From Enterococcus sp. DIV2402 (GTDB taxonomy: Bacteria; Bacillota; Bacilli; Lactobacillales; Enterococcaceae), in assembly GCF_017426705.2 (NCBI RefSeq), contig NZ_CP147251.1, positions 602,501 to 666,500 on the forward strand: 64,000 nt of DNA, given 5' to 3'. The notes below the pieces were generated by a model, which saw only the letters and a program-made list of their open reading frames with translations, had not been told where the DNA came from and made no database searches. A program made the translations under genes and the position numbers. Shown piece after piece: positions 18,368 to 26,885 of the stretch; within the stretch, counting starts at the first letter, position 1; each line of letters starts with the position of its first letter.

Positions 18368-19348
18368 ATGTATCAATTTAGTTACGAACAACATCAGAAG
18401 TTTTATGAGTTTTTGGAGCAATTGGATTGCTATATTTCTTCGGAAGCAGGAATGATAGCAGAATTACATGAGTTTAAAGAGAATTCTCAACGAAATATTG
18501 CTGCCTTAGTTTGTCAAAATATCCAAGAAAAATTAAGTTTTCCGGCACCTTATCTGCGGATTTTGTATGTGTTAGAAGGGGAAGTTAAGATATTAATTGA
18601 TGGGAAGGAATTGGTTTTAGGCGCTGGTGGGATGATTTTATCCAATCGGTTTACGACAATTGCTTATGAGGAGTTGCAAGCAGGGACCTGCATTGTTGGT
18701 TTTTATTTTAAACCTGAATATTTTACTGAGTCTTTGTTAAATCAGTTAGCGGAAGAACCGTTATTGTATCGTTTTTTGATTGAATCATTAAAATCAGAAG
18801 ATACGATTGGTCGTTATTACGTTTTTGAATTTAGTGCCTTAGATGATGTGCATTTCTATAGTATGCTATTGTTAAAACAAGTAGTGAAAATGCGTTATAA
18901 AGACAATAAAGTTACACGTGCCGCCTTTTTATTATTGATGGTTGAAGTTAGTCAATTGGCTGAAAAGTCCTTGCGTTTAAATGATTCCTTTATTTCTTCA
19001 ACGATTTTAGTATCAGAAATGTTGAATGTAATAGAAAATAATTTGAAAGATATCACGTTAGAAAAACTAGCGAGACAATTTAATTTTCATCCCAATTATT
19101 TATCAAGTTTGATAAAAAAAGAAACGGGCAAATCATTCAAAGAACATCTTTTGACCATGCGATTAGAAACGGCAGCTTATTATTTACGCAATACCAAATT
19201 ACCTATTCAAAAAATCAGTGAAGAAATTGGGTATCAAGATCGAGCATTCTTCTTTCGTATTTTTAAAAAATATTACGAAAAGACACCCGGACAATATCGA
19301 AGTAAATTTCAATCCGTACAAGTTTCCGATTCTAAAGAAAACAATTAG
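18368..19348 (+). CDS. AraC-family transcriptional regulator
   Basis: A 326-residue regulator. The C-terminal ~100 residues carry two helix-turn-helix units (ITLEKLARQFNFHPNYLSSLIKKETG and LPIQKISEEIGYQDRAFFFRIFKKYYEKTPGQYR), the AraC/XylS signature. The N-terminal part (about 70-150) looks like a cupin-type sensor (LRILYVLEGEVKILIDGKEL). The ATG at 18368 follows AAGGTGG and is preferred over one at 18314 with no ribosome binding site. It precedes the galactitol-type PTS operon and may activate it, though that operon also has its own PRD regulator. Confidence 0.88.
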   Translation: MYQFSYEQHQKFYEFLEQLDCYISSEAGMIAELHEFKENSQRNIAALVCQNIQEKLSFPAPYLRILYVLEGEVKILIDGKELVLGAGGMILSNRFTTIAYEELQAGTCIVGFYFKPEYFTESLLNQLAEEPLLYRFLIESLKSEDTIGRYYVFEFSALDDVHFYSMLLLKQVVKMRYKDNKVTRAAFLLLMVEVSQLAEKSLRLNDSFISSTILVSEMLNVIENNLKDITLEKLARQFNFHPNYLSSLIKKETGKSFKEHLLTMRLETAAYYLRNTKLPIQKISEEIGYQDRAFFFRIFKKYYEKTPGQYRSKFQSVQVSDSKENN

Positions 19349-19506
19349 TGAAAAAATACTCAATTGAAAAAGGAGTATTCTCTTTGCGTGAAGAGGGTAC
19401 TTCTTTTACGTAAGGACGGATTTAAAAGTTGTGATTTGTACAACTGAATGGTGGGTTAGAAGAAGATTAGACTCATGTTGCACAACGAGCAGAAGAAAAG
19501 TGAGTC
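19349..19506. other. Intergenic stretch between araC-type and PTS genes
   Basis: A short inverted repeat AATACTC/GAGTATT (near 19357-19382) followed by CTCTTT could be a weak terminator of the regulator gene. I see nothing else before the cre/promoter region. Confidence 0.35.
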
Positions 19507-19545
19507 TTGAAAGCGATTGTTGTGTAAGCGTTTGTAACGTATAGT
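19507..19545 (+). promoter_or_regulatory. Promoter with two overlapping cre-like sites for the galactitol-type PTS operon
   Basis: TTGAAAGCGATTGTT (19507-19521) and GTGTAAGCGTTTGTA (19522-19536) each fit the cre consensus with one or two mismatches and lie back to back. A -35 TTGTTG (19517-19522) is 17 bases from a -10 TATAGT (19540-19545). CcpA bound here would cover the promoter. Confidence 0.6.
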
Positions 19546-19625
19546 AAGACTTGTAAAAAATAACAAATACACAGTGAGATTCAAAATAGTTGTTTTTACA
19601 TAAAAAGTATATTGGAGGAATTAAG

Positions 19626-19919
19626 ATGAAAAAAGTACGAGTTTTGATTGCATGTGGTGCAGGAATTGCAACGTCAACGGTAGTGGTAAAAAAAGTAGAA
19701 GATTTATTTGCAGAGCATCATATTCCCTGTGAAATTCAGCAAATTAAAATTTCGGAAGCAGTAGGAAAGCAAGAGAATGCAGACATGCTCATCTCGACGA
19801 CTATGCTTCCAACACAGTATAAAATTCCGGCGATTCAAGCAATGGCCTTTCTTACAGGTATTGGGACAGAAAAAGTAGAAGACAAAATTATCACCATCGC
19901 AAAAGAAATTCTGGCATAG
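19626..19919 (+). CDS. gatB: PTS EIIB component, galactitol (GatB) type
   Basis: A 97-residue phosphocarrier. VLIACGAGIATSTVVVKKV has the phospho-accepting Cys near residue 10 in the CGxGxATS loop of GatB proteins. The ATG at 19626 follows GGAGGAATTAAG; an earlier in-frame ATG (19590) lacks a ribosome binding site. It is the first gene of an operon continuing with EIIC, dehydrogenase, regulator, EIIA and isomerase. Confidence 0.88.
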   Translation: MKKVRVLIACGAGIATSTVVVKKVEDLFAEHHIPCEIQQIKISEAVGKQENADMLISTTMLPTQYKIPAIQAMAFLTGIGTEKVEDKIITIAKEILA

Positions 19920-19958
19920 TTTGATTATTATTATTTATAGAATGGAGAGGTCTTATTA

Positions 19959-21227
19959 ATGGATACATTGATGAATATTGTACAGAGTGTCTTGAATATG
20001 GGTGCAAGTGTAATGTTACCAATCATTATTTTTATTCTAGGTGTCGTTTTTAAAGTGAAACCTACCAAAGCATTGCTTTCGGGAATTACGGTGGGAATCG
20101 GCATGATTGGCATTAATTTAGTGATTAATCTTTTAACGACGAGCGTAGGTCCAGCTGCTCAAGCAATGGTTGAACGTTTTGGGTTAAATTTAACGGTGAT
20201 TGATGGTGGTTGGCCGGCTATTGCCGCTGGAACTTGGGCACAGCCTATCTCAGCCTTGATGATTCCCATTATTTTAGTGGTTAATTTGATAATGTTAGCA
20301 TTGAATTGGACCAAAACGTTAAATATTGATATTTGGAATTATTGGCATATGTCGGCAGCCGCAGCAACTGTTTATATTGTGACTGGAAATTTAATTCTAG
20401 GTGTGATTGCGGGGATTGCATATACCGTATTTGTACAAATTTTAGCAGACAAAACGGCGCCTGCTGTCCAAGAATATTATGGCCTTGAAGGGATTGCTTT
20501 TTCAACTGGATCAACAGCCGGTTATGCTGTATTGGGAATTCCGATTGGCTGGGTGATTAGTCGAATTCCAGGTATTCGTGACATTGATGTTAACCCAGAG
20601 ACCATTCAAAAACGTTTCGGCATTTTCGGTGAGCCAATGGTTATGGGTATCTTAATTGGTGGAGTATTGGCAGCTTTAGGTGGGTATGATATTTCAGGTA
20701 TTTTGCAAATGGGAATGACGATGGGTGCCGTTATGTTATTAATGCCACGGATGGTAAAAATTTTAATGGAAGGTTTAATTCCTATCCAAGAAGGCGCGCA
20801 AAAATTATTGAAAGATCGCTATGGAGACCGTGAAATTTTCCTAGGAATGGATGCGGCGTTAGCAACTGGTTCACCATCAGCTTTAGCTACAGGTTTATTA
20901 ATGGTACCAATCACGCTATTTTTAGCAGTTATCTTACCAGGAAATCGCGTGTTACCATTTGGAGACTTAGCAACAATTCCATTTTTCGTAGGAATGATTG
21001 TTCCAAGTCGCAAAGGAAACATTTTGCATTCTGTTTTAACGTGTACAGTTGTAATGGTATTTGCTTTATTAATGGCGACAGATTATGCACCAGTTTTAAC
21101 ACAAATGGCAGAGGGTGTGGTAGCCTTTCCAGAAGGTGCTGCCCAAATTAGTAATTTTGACACCGGTGGAAATATTTTAAACTGGATTTTCTTAAAATTA
21201 GCACAATTATGGAATGGTATTTTCTAA
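19959..21227 (+). CDS. gatC: PTS EIIC component, galactitol (GatC) family permease
   Basis: A 422-residue polytopic permease of the EIIC-GAT family. KPTKALLSGITVGIGMIGINL (about 30-50) and DGGWPAIAAGTWAQP (about 85-100) are typical of it, and some ten helices are visible. It takes up a sugar alcohol with GatA and GatB and releases the phosphate ester inside. Gat-type systems carry galactitol or pentitols, so the substrate stays open. Confidence 0.88.
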   Translation: MDTLMNIVQSVLNMGASVMLPIIIFILGVVFKVKPTKALLSGITVGIGMIGINLVINLLTTSVGPAAQAMVERFGLNLTVIDGGWPAIAAGTWAQPISALMIPIILVVNLIMLALNWTKTLNIDIWNYWHMSAAAATVYIVTGNLILGVIAGIAYTVFVQILADKTAPAVQEYYGLEGIAFSTGSTAGYAVLGIPIGWVISRIPGIRDIDVNPETIQKRFGIFGEPMVMGILIGGVLAALGGYDISGILQMGMTMGAVMLLMPRMVKILMEGLIPIQEGAQKLLKDRYGDREIFLGMDAALATGSPSALATGLLMVPITLFLAVILPGNRVLPFGDLATIPFFVGMIVPSRKGNILHSVLTCTVVMVFALLMATDYAPVLTQMAEGVVAFPEGAAQISNFDTGGNILNWIFLKLAQLWNGIF

Positions 21228-21257
21228 AAAAACGATAAGTTAGAAAGGCTGAAAACA

Positions 21258-22313
21258 ATGACAACGGATAAAATGTTAGGTGTAACTAAAACGGCACCTG
21301 GATACGATCAAATGGCACTCTTAGAAGTAGATATTCCGTCTCCTGCAGCGGATGAATTATTAGTGAAAGTTGCTTATACAGGGATTTGTGGTTCAGATAT
21401 ACACACATTTAAAGGCGAATATAACAATCCTACAACACCGGTGATTTTAGGACATGAATTTTCTGGTCAAGTGGTGGAAGTGGGAGCAGACGTGACAAAA
21501 TTTGTCCCAAATGATCGAGTGACGAGTCAAACGACTTTTTATGTATGCAATGAATGTGAATATTGCGCAAAAGAACAATATAATTTATGCCCCCACCGCA
21601 AAGGTATTGGTACACAACAAAATGGCTCAATGGCTAATTATTTATTAGTAAAGGAAAAATATGCGCATAAGTTACCGGACTCTTTAAGCTATAAGGGTGC
21701 CGCAATGACTGAACCGTTAGCATGTTGCGTCCACGCCATGTATCAAAAAAGTCATTTGGATTTACATGATACGATTTTAATTATTGGTCCTGGTCCGATT
21801 GGTTTGTATTTAGTTCAAATTGCAAAAGAAATTGGTTCTAAAGTTATTGTGACAGGCATTACCAGAGATGAACATCGGTTGGCGTTAGCACAAAAAATGG
21901 GTGCTGATGTGATTGTAAATACAGAAAAAGAAGACTTAAAAGAAGTTGTTTTACAAGAAACCGATGAGTTAGGTGTAGATAAAATTTACGATGCTTCTGG
22001 TGCGGTAGGTGCCATTAATTATGCGTTACCGTTAATTCGAAAAGGCGGCGAGTTCATTCAAGTAGGTTTGTTCAAAAATAAAATGAATGAATTAGATTTA
22101 GAAACAATTATCCAAAGAGAAATTAACTACGTAGGTAGCCGTTCTCAAAATCCCTATGATTGGCCAGTAGCATTGCATTTACTTGCAAAAGGTTCTATTC
22201 ATATTGATGAAATGATTACCAAAGAATTTGTGTTAGCAGATTGGCGCAAAGCATTTGAAAGTGTCATGTCTGGGGATGAAATTAAAGTGATGATTAAGTC
22301 CAATGACTTTTAA
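21258..22313 (+). CDS. Zinc-dependent polyol-phosphate dehydrogenase (MDR/sorbitol dehydrogenase family)
   Basis: 351 residues of the medium-chain dehydrogenase family. The catalytic zinc ligands are Cys in YTGICGSDIHTF (about residue 38), His-Glu in LGHEFSG (about 62-63) and Glu in the TEPLACCVHA region. Structural zinc cysteines are in VCNECEYCAKEQYNLC (about 95-110). The NAD-binding loop is IIGPGPIGLYLVQ (about 174-186). By context it oxidises the phosphorylated sugar alcohol delivered by the PTS to a ketose phosphate. Confidence 0.88.
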   Translation: MTTDKMLGVTKTAPGYDQMALLEVDIPSPAADELLVKVAYTGICGSDIHTFKGEYNNPTTPVILGHEFSGQVVEVGADVTKFVPNDRVTSQTTFYVCNECEYCAKEQYNLCPHRKGIGTQQNGSMANYLLVKEKYAHKLPDSLSYKGAAMTEPLACCVHAMYQKSHLDLHDTILIIGPGPIGLYLVQIAKEIGSKVIVTGITRDEHRLALAQKMGADVIVNTEKEDLKEVVLQETDELGVDKIYDASGAVGAINYALPLIRKGGEFIQVGLFKNKMNELDLETIIQREINYVGSRSQNPYDWPVALHLLAKGSIHIDEMITKEFVLADWRKAFESVMSGDEIKVMIKSNDF

Positions 22314-22382
22314 TTGAGGAGATAGGCAGCGTGATTCGTCCGCTGTCTACTCTTTAAAGATAAGGGTAAAAAGAGGTATATC

Positions 22383-24458
22383 ATGGAATTAGACGTACGA
22401 ACAAATGAATTATTTATGGAGATATTGAATCATCCTAATGAAACAAGTGGAACATTAGGCAAACGCTTGGGTTTAACACGGGCGCAAATAAACTATTCGT
22501 TTAAAAAACTGAACGAATATTTAGCCGATTTACAATTAGAAGCAATTCATCGAACGCCCAATGGCCACTTTGTTGTTCCGCGAACAGTTAACGAGCAGTT
22601 TAATGATTTGCATCAGCGTAAACAAATTGATATTTATTTGGCACCAGAGGAACGGATGCATTTAATCACATTGATGTTATTATCAAAAACTGATTTTTTA
22701 TCAATGAATCATTTTATTGTTGAACTAAATGTGAGTAAAAATACCGTAGTTAGAGATTTAAAAGAGTTAGGTGCACTCTTAGCTAAACAAGGGTTTAAAT
22801 TAGAGTATTTACGCTCAAAAGGCTATCGCATTAAAGCAACTGAATGGCAACGTCGACAGTTGTTATTGGAAACAATTAATCAAATTTATTTGTTTGATAC
22901 AGATGGCACATTGTTACTCCAATTTGCGGATATTAATGAAGCGAGTTTAGCCAACTATCAAGCGAAAGTCGAAGCTGTTGAACAATCTCTAAATATTCGC
23001 TACTCCGACAACAACATCAAAAATTTACCGGTGTTCACTTTGTTGTTGCATCGACGTGTGAAACGCAAAAAAACGATTCGTTACGATGTCGAATTAGATT
23101 TCTCAGAATTACAAGAAACACAAGAATACAATGTGATCAAAGAAATATTTTTTGATGGTGCGCTTGCTACAGCTGATTTTAATGATGTGATTTACTTTAC
23201 GTTATTATTTCTATCAACGAATTTGACGCAAATCGACATTTTATCTGCTAAGGAGTTGCGGCAACTAGAATTAGCTGTCACAAAGGTCATTCAAAACTTT
23301 GAGAAAACAGCCCATGTGACCATTGTAGATAAAGAAGAGTTGTTACAGCGAGTGATGATACACATGCGTCCAGCTTATTATCGGATTAAATATCAAATGC
23401 ACTTAAATGAAGTGGACATCGAACGACAAAAAAATATGGGTGTTTCTTCGGTATTTTATTTAGTGAAACAATCCTTAGAACCATTGGAACAATTTTTTTC
23501 AAAACAGTTACCAGAAACGGAAATCTTTTATTTGGCTTTGTTTTTTGGCGGACATTTATTAGAACATGAGAGTGTGCTTGCAAAGGAAGAACGCAAAACG
23601 GCCATCATTGTTTGTACGAATGGCATTTCGGTTTCATTGATGCTAGAAAGAAATTTGACGGGGCTTTTCCCCGAAATTGATTTTATCGCCACGCTATCGG
23701 CTAGAGAATTTTATGAGAAAAATATTGAAGCAGAATATGTTTTTTCTTCGGTACCTTTAGAAACGGACAAACGGTTTTATTTAGTGAAGGATTTTCTAAC
23801 CGATGAGGGTAAATTACAGCTTAGAAAGCAAGTAATGAATGATACGTTAGTTGGAATGGATGATTTTGCTTTAGCTGAAAAAATTGTCAAAAAAGTTAAA
23901 AAAAATACCAAAGTATTAGATGAAGAAGCGTTATTTTTAGATGTTTTAAATGTGTTAAAAGAAAATGTGGCAAAAAATGAAAAAATCAAAGACCACGTGA
24001 TTCATTTCGACCAGTTAATTCCATCTAAAAGTATATTAATTGAAGAAAATCAGGTGACTTGGCATGAAGCGCTAGACGCGTTAAGTCAACCACTCATTTC
24101 TGAAAAAATAATCACACCACAGTATTTAACGGCATTAAAACAAGAGATGGCAGAGATACCGCCGTATATGGTTTTTCGCAATCGATTGGCCTTGCCACAT
24201 ACTGAACCAGAAAAAGGCGCGCTGGGAGTAGCTATGAGTTTTGGTATCTTTAAAGAAGGACTTGTTACTGAGACAGGTGAACGGATACATATTGTCGTAT
24301 TATTAGCTTCCAATGATAAAGAAAAGCATATAGATGCGCTCTTAGAATTAATGGATTTATCCGGAAGAGACGATTATATTTCAAAATTAGTAGAATGTCA
24401 GACGGCAGCACAAGCCTATAAAATTCTACATTCCTATCGAATCAACTATTGGGGGTAA
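22383..24458 (+). CDS. PRD-containing transcriptional regulator with EIIB and EIIA domains (MtlR type)
   Basis: 691 residues built like the regulator at 4517: N-terminal helix-turn-helix units (LGKRLGLTRAQINYSFKKL and LNVSKNTVVRDLKELGALL), two PRDs (about 195-400), an EIIB-like domain with Cys411 (IIVCTNGISVSL) and an EIIA-like domain with His606 (LALPHTEPEKG). It lies inside the operon between the dehydrogenase and EIIA genes, so induction would feed back on itself. The two regulators are paralogues but clearly diverged. Confidence 0.87.
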   Translation: MELDVRTNELFMEILNHPNETSGTLGKRLGLTRAQINYSFKKLNEYLADLQLEAIHRTPNGHFVVPRTVNEQFNDLHQRKQIDIYLAPEERMHLITLMLLSKTDFLSMNHFIVELNVSKNTVVRDLKELGALLAKQGFKLEYLRSKGYRIKATEWQRRQLLLETINQIYLFDTDGTLLLQFADINEASLANYQAKVEAVEQSLNIRYSDNNIKNLPVFTLLLHRRVKRKKTIRYDVELDFSELQETQEYNVIKEIFFDGALATADFNDVIYFTLLFLSTNLTQIDILSAKELRQLELAVTKVIQNFEKTAHVTIVDKEELLQRVMIHMRPAYYRIKYQMHLNEVDIERQKNMGVSSVFYLVKQSLEPLEQFFSKQLPETEIFYLALFFGGHLLEHESVLAKEERKTAIIVCTNGISVSLMLERNLTGLFPEIDFIATLSAREFYEKNIEAEYVFSSVPLETDKRFYLVKDFLTDEGKLQLRKQVMNDTLVGMDDFALAEKIVKKVKKNTKVLDEEALFLDVLNVLKENVAKNEKIKDHVIHFDQLIPSKSILIEENQVTWHEALDALSQPLISEKIITPQYLTALKQEMAEIPPYMVFRNRLALPHTEPEKGALGVAMSFGIFKEGLVTETGERIHIVVLLASNDKEKHIDALLELMDLSGRDDYISKLVECQTAAQAYKILHSYRINYWG

Positions 24459-24462
24459 AAAA

Positions 24463-24933
24463 ATGGCAGAAAAAGTAACAGATTATTTAAAGAATGCACC
24501 GATTTTATTAGGTGATGAATTTGAAAACCGCGAATTTGTGTTTACTAAAGTAACGGAACAAACGCTTGAAAAAGGTTGGGTGACGGAACAATTCTTACAG
24601 AAAATTATTGAGCGTGAACAGGTTTTTCCAACAGGTTTGCACCAAGGTTCCTTTGGGATTGCAATTCCTCATACAGATCCGGAATGTATTGTAGAAGAGT
24701 TTATTTCCTTGGTCGTTCCTAAAAAGCCAGTTACTTTTCAACGGATGGACGACATTAATTTATCTGTAGGCGCTGATTTCATCTTTATCTTAGGCTTGAA
24801 TCAACCGCATCAGCAATTAGCGATGCTGCAACAATTAATGGAGTTAATTCAAAATACTACCTTACTTCAAGCATTATCGAAACAAACGGAAGCCCAAGAC
24901 ATCATTACCTTACTTGAAGAAAATGGCTATTAA
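24463..24933 (+). CDS. gatA: PTS EIIA component, galactitol (GatA) / fructose-mannitol family
   Basis: A 156-residue type-2 EIIA. The phosphorylatable His lies in FGIAIPHTDPE near residue 70. It starts four bases after the regulator stop and completes the EIIA-EIIB-EIIC set of this operon. It carries phosphate from HPr to the EIIB at 19626. Confidence 0.85.
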   Translation: MAEKVTDYLKNAPILLGDEFENREFVFTKVTEQTLEKGWVTEQFLQKIIEREQVFPTGLHQGSFGIAIPHTDPECIVEEFISLVVPKKPVTFQRMDDINLSVGADFIFILGLNQPHQQLAMLQQLMELIQNTTLLQALSKQTEAQDIITLLEENGY

Positions 24934-24950
24934 AAGAAAGGAATAAGAAA

Positions 24951-25409
24951 ATGAAAATCGCAATTGGAAATGATCACGGTGGCTTTGAACTGAAAAAAGC
25001 AATTGTTGTCTTTTTAAAAGAACACAACATTGAAGTCATTGATGTCGGCACACATAAGCTATTAGAATCTGGAGATTATCCAGATTTTGCCGAAATGGTC
25101 GCCGAAAAAGTGGCTAAGAATGAAGTAGACAGTGGGATTTTAATTTGTGGAACAGGGATTGGCGTTAGCATTACCGCCAACAAAATAGCAGGTGTCCGTG
25201 CTGCGGTGGTTGGGGATGTCTTTTCCGCACAAGCCACCAAAGAACACAATCATGCCAATGTTTTGTGCTTAGGGCAACGCGTAATCGGTGAAGGCTTGGC
25301 GCTGATGATTGTGGATACTTGGTTGAAGACAGAATGTTCGATGGATGAACGTCATTTACGTAGAATTGAGAAAATTCATTTGATTGAAAGACGCAAACAG
25401 GAAAATTGA
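24951..25409 (+). CDS. rpiB: Ribose-5-phosphate isomerase B (RpiB/LacAB family)
   Basis: A 152-residue sugar phosphate isomerase. It has the N-terminal IAIGNDHGGFELK, the catalytic Cys in LICGTGIGVSITANK (about 64-78) and the EHNHANVLCLGQRVIGEGLA segment (about 98-117). RpiB interconverts ribulose- and ribose-5-phosphate, while some relatives act on allose or galactose phosphates. Within a Gat-type operon with a polyol dehydrogenase it suggests a pentitol-to-pentose-phosphate route. The stop codon lies inside the shared terminator palindrome. Confidence 0.88.
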   Translation: MKIAIGNDHGGFELKKAIVVFLKEHNIEVIDVGTHKLLESGDYPDFAEMVAEKVAKNEVDSGILICGTGIGVSITANKIAGVRAAVVGDVFSAQATKEHNHANVLCLGQRVIGEGLALMIVDTWLKTECSMDERHLRRIEKIHLIERRKQEN

Positions 25410-25439
25410 TTAAAAAAGAAGAATTCTTCTTTTTTAATC
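25408..25439. terminator. Bidirectional terminator, perfect palindrome
   Basis: The 16-base half GATTAAAAAAGAAGAA is followed directly by its complement, ending TTTTTTAATC. It contains the stop codons of both the isomerase gene (plus) and the Arr gene (minus). Confidence 0.88.
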
Positions 25440-25850
25440 AATAATTTCAGCTGTACCGTCAGCTTGCATTTGTTTTAAATGAGCTTTTGTTTGAGCAATC
25501 ATTTCATCAGTATGGCGTTCCCATGTTGCCAGTTCTCCAATGATTTTTAATGGTTCTTTCGAGCGGTAAGAGCGTGTGGGGTTCCCAGGAAAACGTTTGT
25601 CAGTTAGATTGGGATCATTTTCAAATTCACCTAAAGGTTCCACTAAATAGATTCGTTCTTTTCCAGAACCAATGGCCAATTCCGCGCCCCATTTGGCAGC
25701 TTCTAAAGTACCTGTAAAATAGATATAATTAGAAATTCGTCCGACTTCATAGTTGGAATGATGTTGCGGTTTAAGGCAATCACCTAGTTGCAAGACAGCT
25801 TTTGTCCCATGCAAAAAGGGTCCACGATCTAACACATTATCAGTTGTCAT
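25434..25850 (-). CDS. arr: Arr-family NAD+:rifampin ADP-ribosyltransferase
   Basis: 138 residues, the size of Arr enzymes, which inactivate rifamycins by ADP-ribosylation. Motifs in order are GPFLHGTKAVL, GRISNYIYFTG, WGAELA, IYLVEPLGEFENDPNLTDKRFPGNPTRSYR and EPLKIIG. The catalytic residues His14, Tyr44 and Asp79 have exactly the spacing of the His19/Tyr49/Asp84 triad of the mycobacterial enzyme, shifted by five. The ATG follows GGAGG. No integron or transposon genes flank it and its base use is like its neighbours, so it looks chromosomal and native. Whether it confers resistance is unknown. Confidence 0.92.
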   Translation of the reverse strand: MTTDNVLDRGPFLHGTKAVLQLGDCLKPQHHSNYEVGRISNYIYFTGTLEAAKWGAELAIGSGKERIYLVEPLGEFENDPNLTDKRFPGNPTRSYRSKEPLKIIGELATWERHTDEMIAQTKAHLKQMQADGTAEIID

Positions 25851-25936
25851 AAACGTACCTCCGATTGTTATTTGGAAGTCTATCTTATGCTATTTTCGGT
25901 GAAAGAACCAGTCTATAATTGTCGACCAAAGTGTAG

Positions 25937-25942
25937 TATAAT
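25937..25942 (+). promoter_or_regulatory. -10 element before the YwqG-like gene
   Basis: TATAAT sits nine bases before the leader hairpin at 25952. No good -35 is visible at the usual distance, so the call is moderate. Confidence 0.45.
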
Positions 25943-25951
25943 AAAGGTGAG

Positions 25952-25981
25952 GGAACCGCCAGCGTGTCGGTTCCCGTTTTT
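25952..25981 (+). terminator. Leader hairpin with T-tract (attenuator-like)
   Basis: GGAACCG and CGGTTCC, with flanking G and C, form a GC-rich stem around CCAGCGTGT followed by GTTTTTG. It stands between the TATAAT at 25937 and the YwqG-like gene, so it would end transcription before the gene unless it is bypassed. Confidence 0.6.
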
Positions 25982-26034
25982 GTTTGCTAAATAAAAACTT
26001 CCTCGTTACAATGAAAGAAAAGCGAGGTGTTAAC

Positions 26035-26847
26035 ATGAAATCATTAAGAGAACTATTTCCAAATGATGACATATATCAGGCGATGCAACAAACAGAAGTA
26101 GCTGCGTTGGCTTTTTCTTTTAAAAATGCGGGACCGTTATCTTTAACAACGAGTAAAGCAGGTGGTGTGGGTTATTTTCCAAAAGAGTTGGCTTATCCAA
26201 CAAATTTAGCAGGTCAACCGTTATCTTTATTAGCCCAAATCAATTTTGAAGAAATGCCGCACTTAGCAGAATATCCGAAAAAGGGAATTTTAGCATTTTA
26301 TATTGATTTATTCGATGATCTGATGGGATTGGATTTTGATAACCCGACCAATAATACGGGGTTTAGAGTTGTTTATTTTGAAGACATCATAAAAAAAAGT
26401 TATACCAGAGAAGAAATGGATGACATTTTTGCAGAATTCCCTAAAGAAGATGACTATCGTGTAGTGAATGGTGAATTTCAAATGCTTGGGACAATCGAAC
26501 CTCGCTATTTAGTGACAGATAGTTATTCTTTTGAAAAAGTATATGGCACGCATTTTTATAAGTATATGGAAACGCACTTTGGCGATGCTGCCGATGATGT
26601 GAGCGATGCCATTTATGAGAATCTCGCAATTGCTGGGGCACTAATGGGAGGCTATCCGTTCTTCACACAAGAAGACCCCCGTAACTACGCTGAAAATGTC
26701 ACACATACTGAATTATTGTTCCAGTTAGACACGGATGAGATTGGGATTATGTGGGGCGACTCGGGTGTAGGTAATTTCTTTATTTCGAAAGAAGATTTAG
26801 CCAATCGAAATTTTACCAATGTTCTTTACAATTGGGATTGTTATTAA
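26035..26847 (+). CDS. YwqG-like protein (DUF1963)
   Basis: A 270-residue cytosolic protein of the YwqG/DUF1963 family, whose biochemical role is not established. Typical stretches are GGVGYFPKELAYPTNLAGQPLSLLAQINFEEMP (about 46-80) and the C-terminal LLFQLDTDEIGIMWGDSGVGNFFIS (about 225-250), resembling a SMI1/KNR4-like acidic fold. Start 26035 follows CGAGGTG. That ribosome binding site can pair with CCTCG at 26001-26005. A terminator-like hairpin precedes the gene, so leader control is possible. Confidence 0.8.
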   Translation: MKSLRELFPNDDIYQAMQQTEVAALAFSFKNAGPLSLTTSKAGGVGYFPKELAYPTNLAGQPLSLLAQINFEEMPHLAEYPKKGILAFYIDLFDDLMGLDFDNPTNNTGFRVVYFEDIIKKSYTREEMDDIFAEFPKEDDYRVVNGEFQMLGTIEPRYLVTDSYSFEKVYGTHFYKYMETHFGDAADDVSDAIYENLAIAGALMGGYPFFTQEDPRNYAENVTHTELLFQLDTDEIGIMWGDSGVGNFFISKEDLANRNFTNVLYNWDCY

Positions 26848-26850
26848 CAA

Positions 26851-26883
26851 AAAGAGCGACTTGCGTGTAGCGAGTCGCTCTTT
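26851..26883. terminator. Bidirectional terminator between YwqG-like and CPBP genes
   Basis: AAAGAGCGACT and AGTCGCTCTTT form an 11-bp stem between the convergent genes, with T-rich sequence on the plus side and A-rich sequence giving T on the minus side. Confidence 0.88.
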
Positions 26884-26885
26884 GT

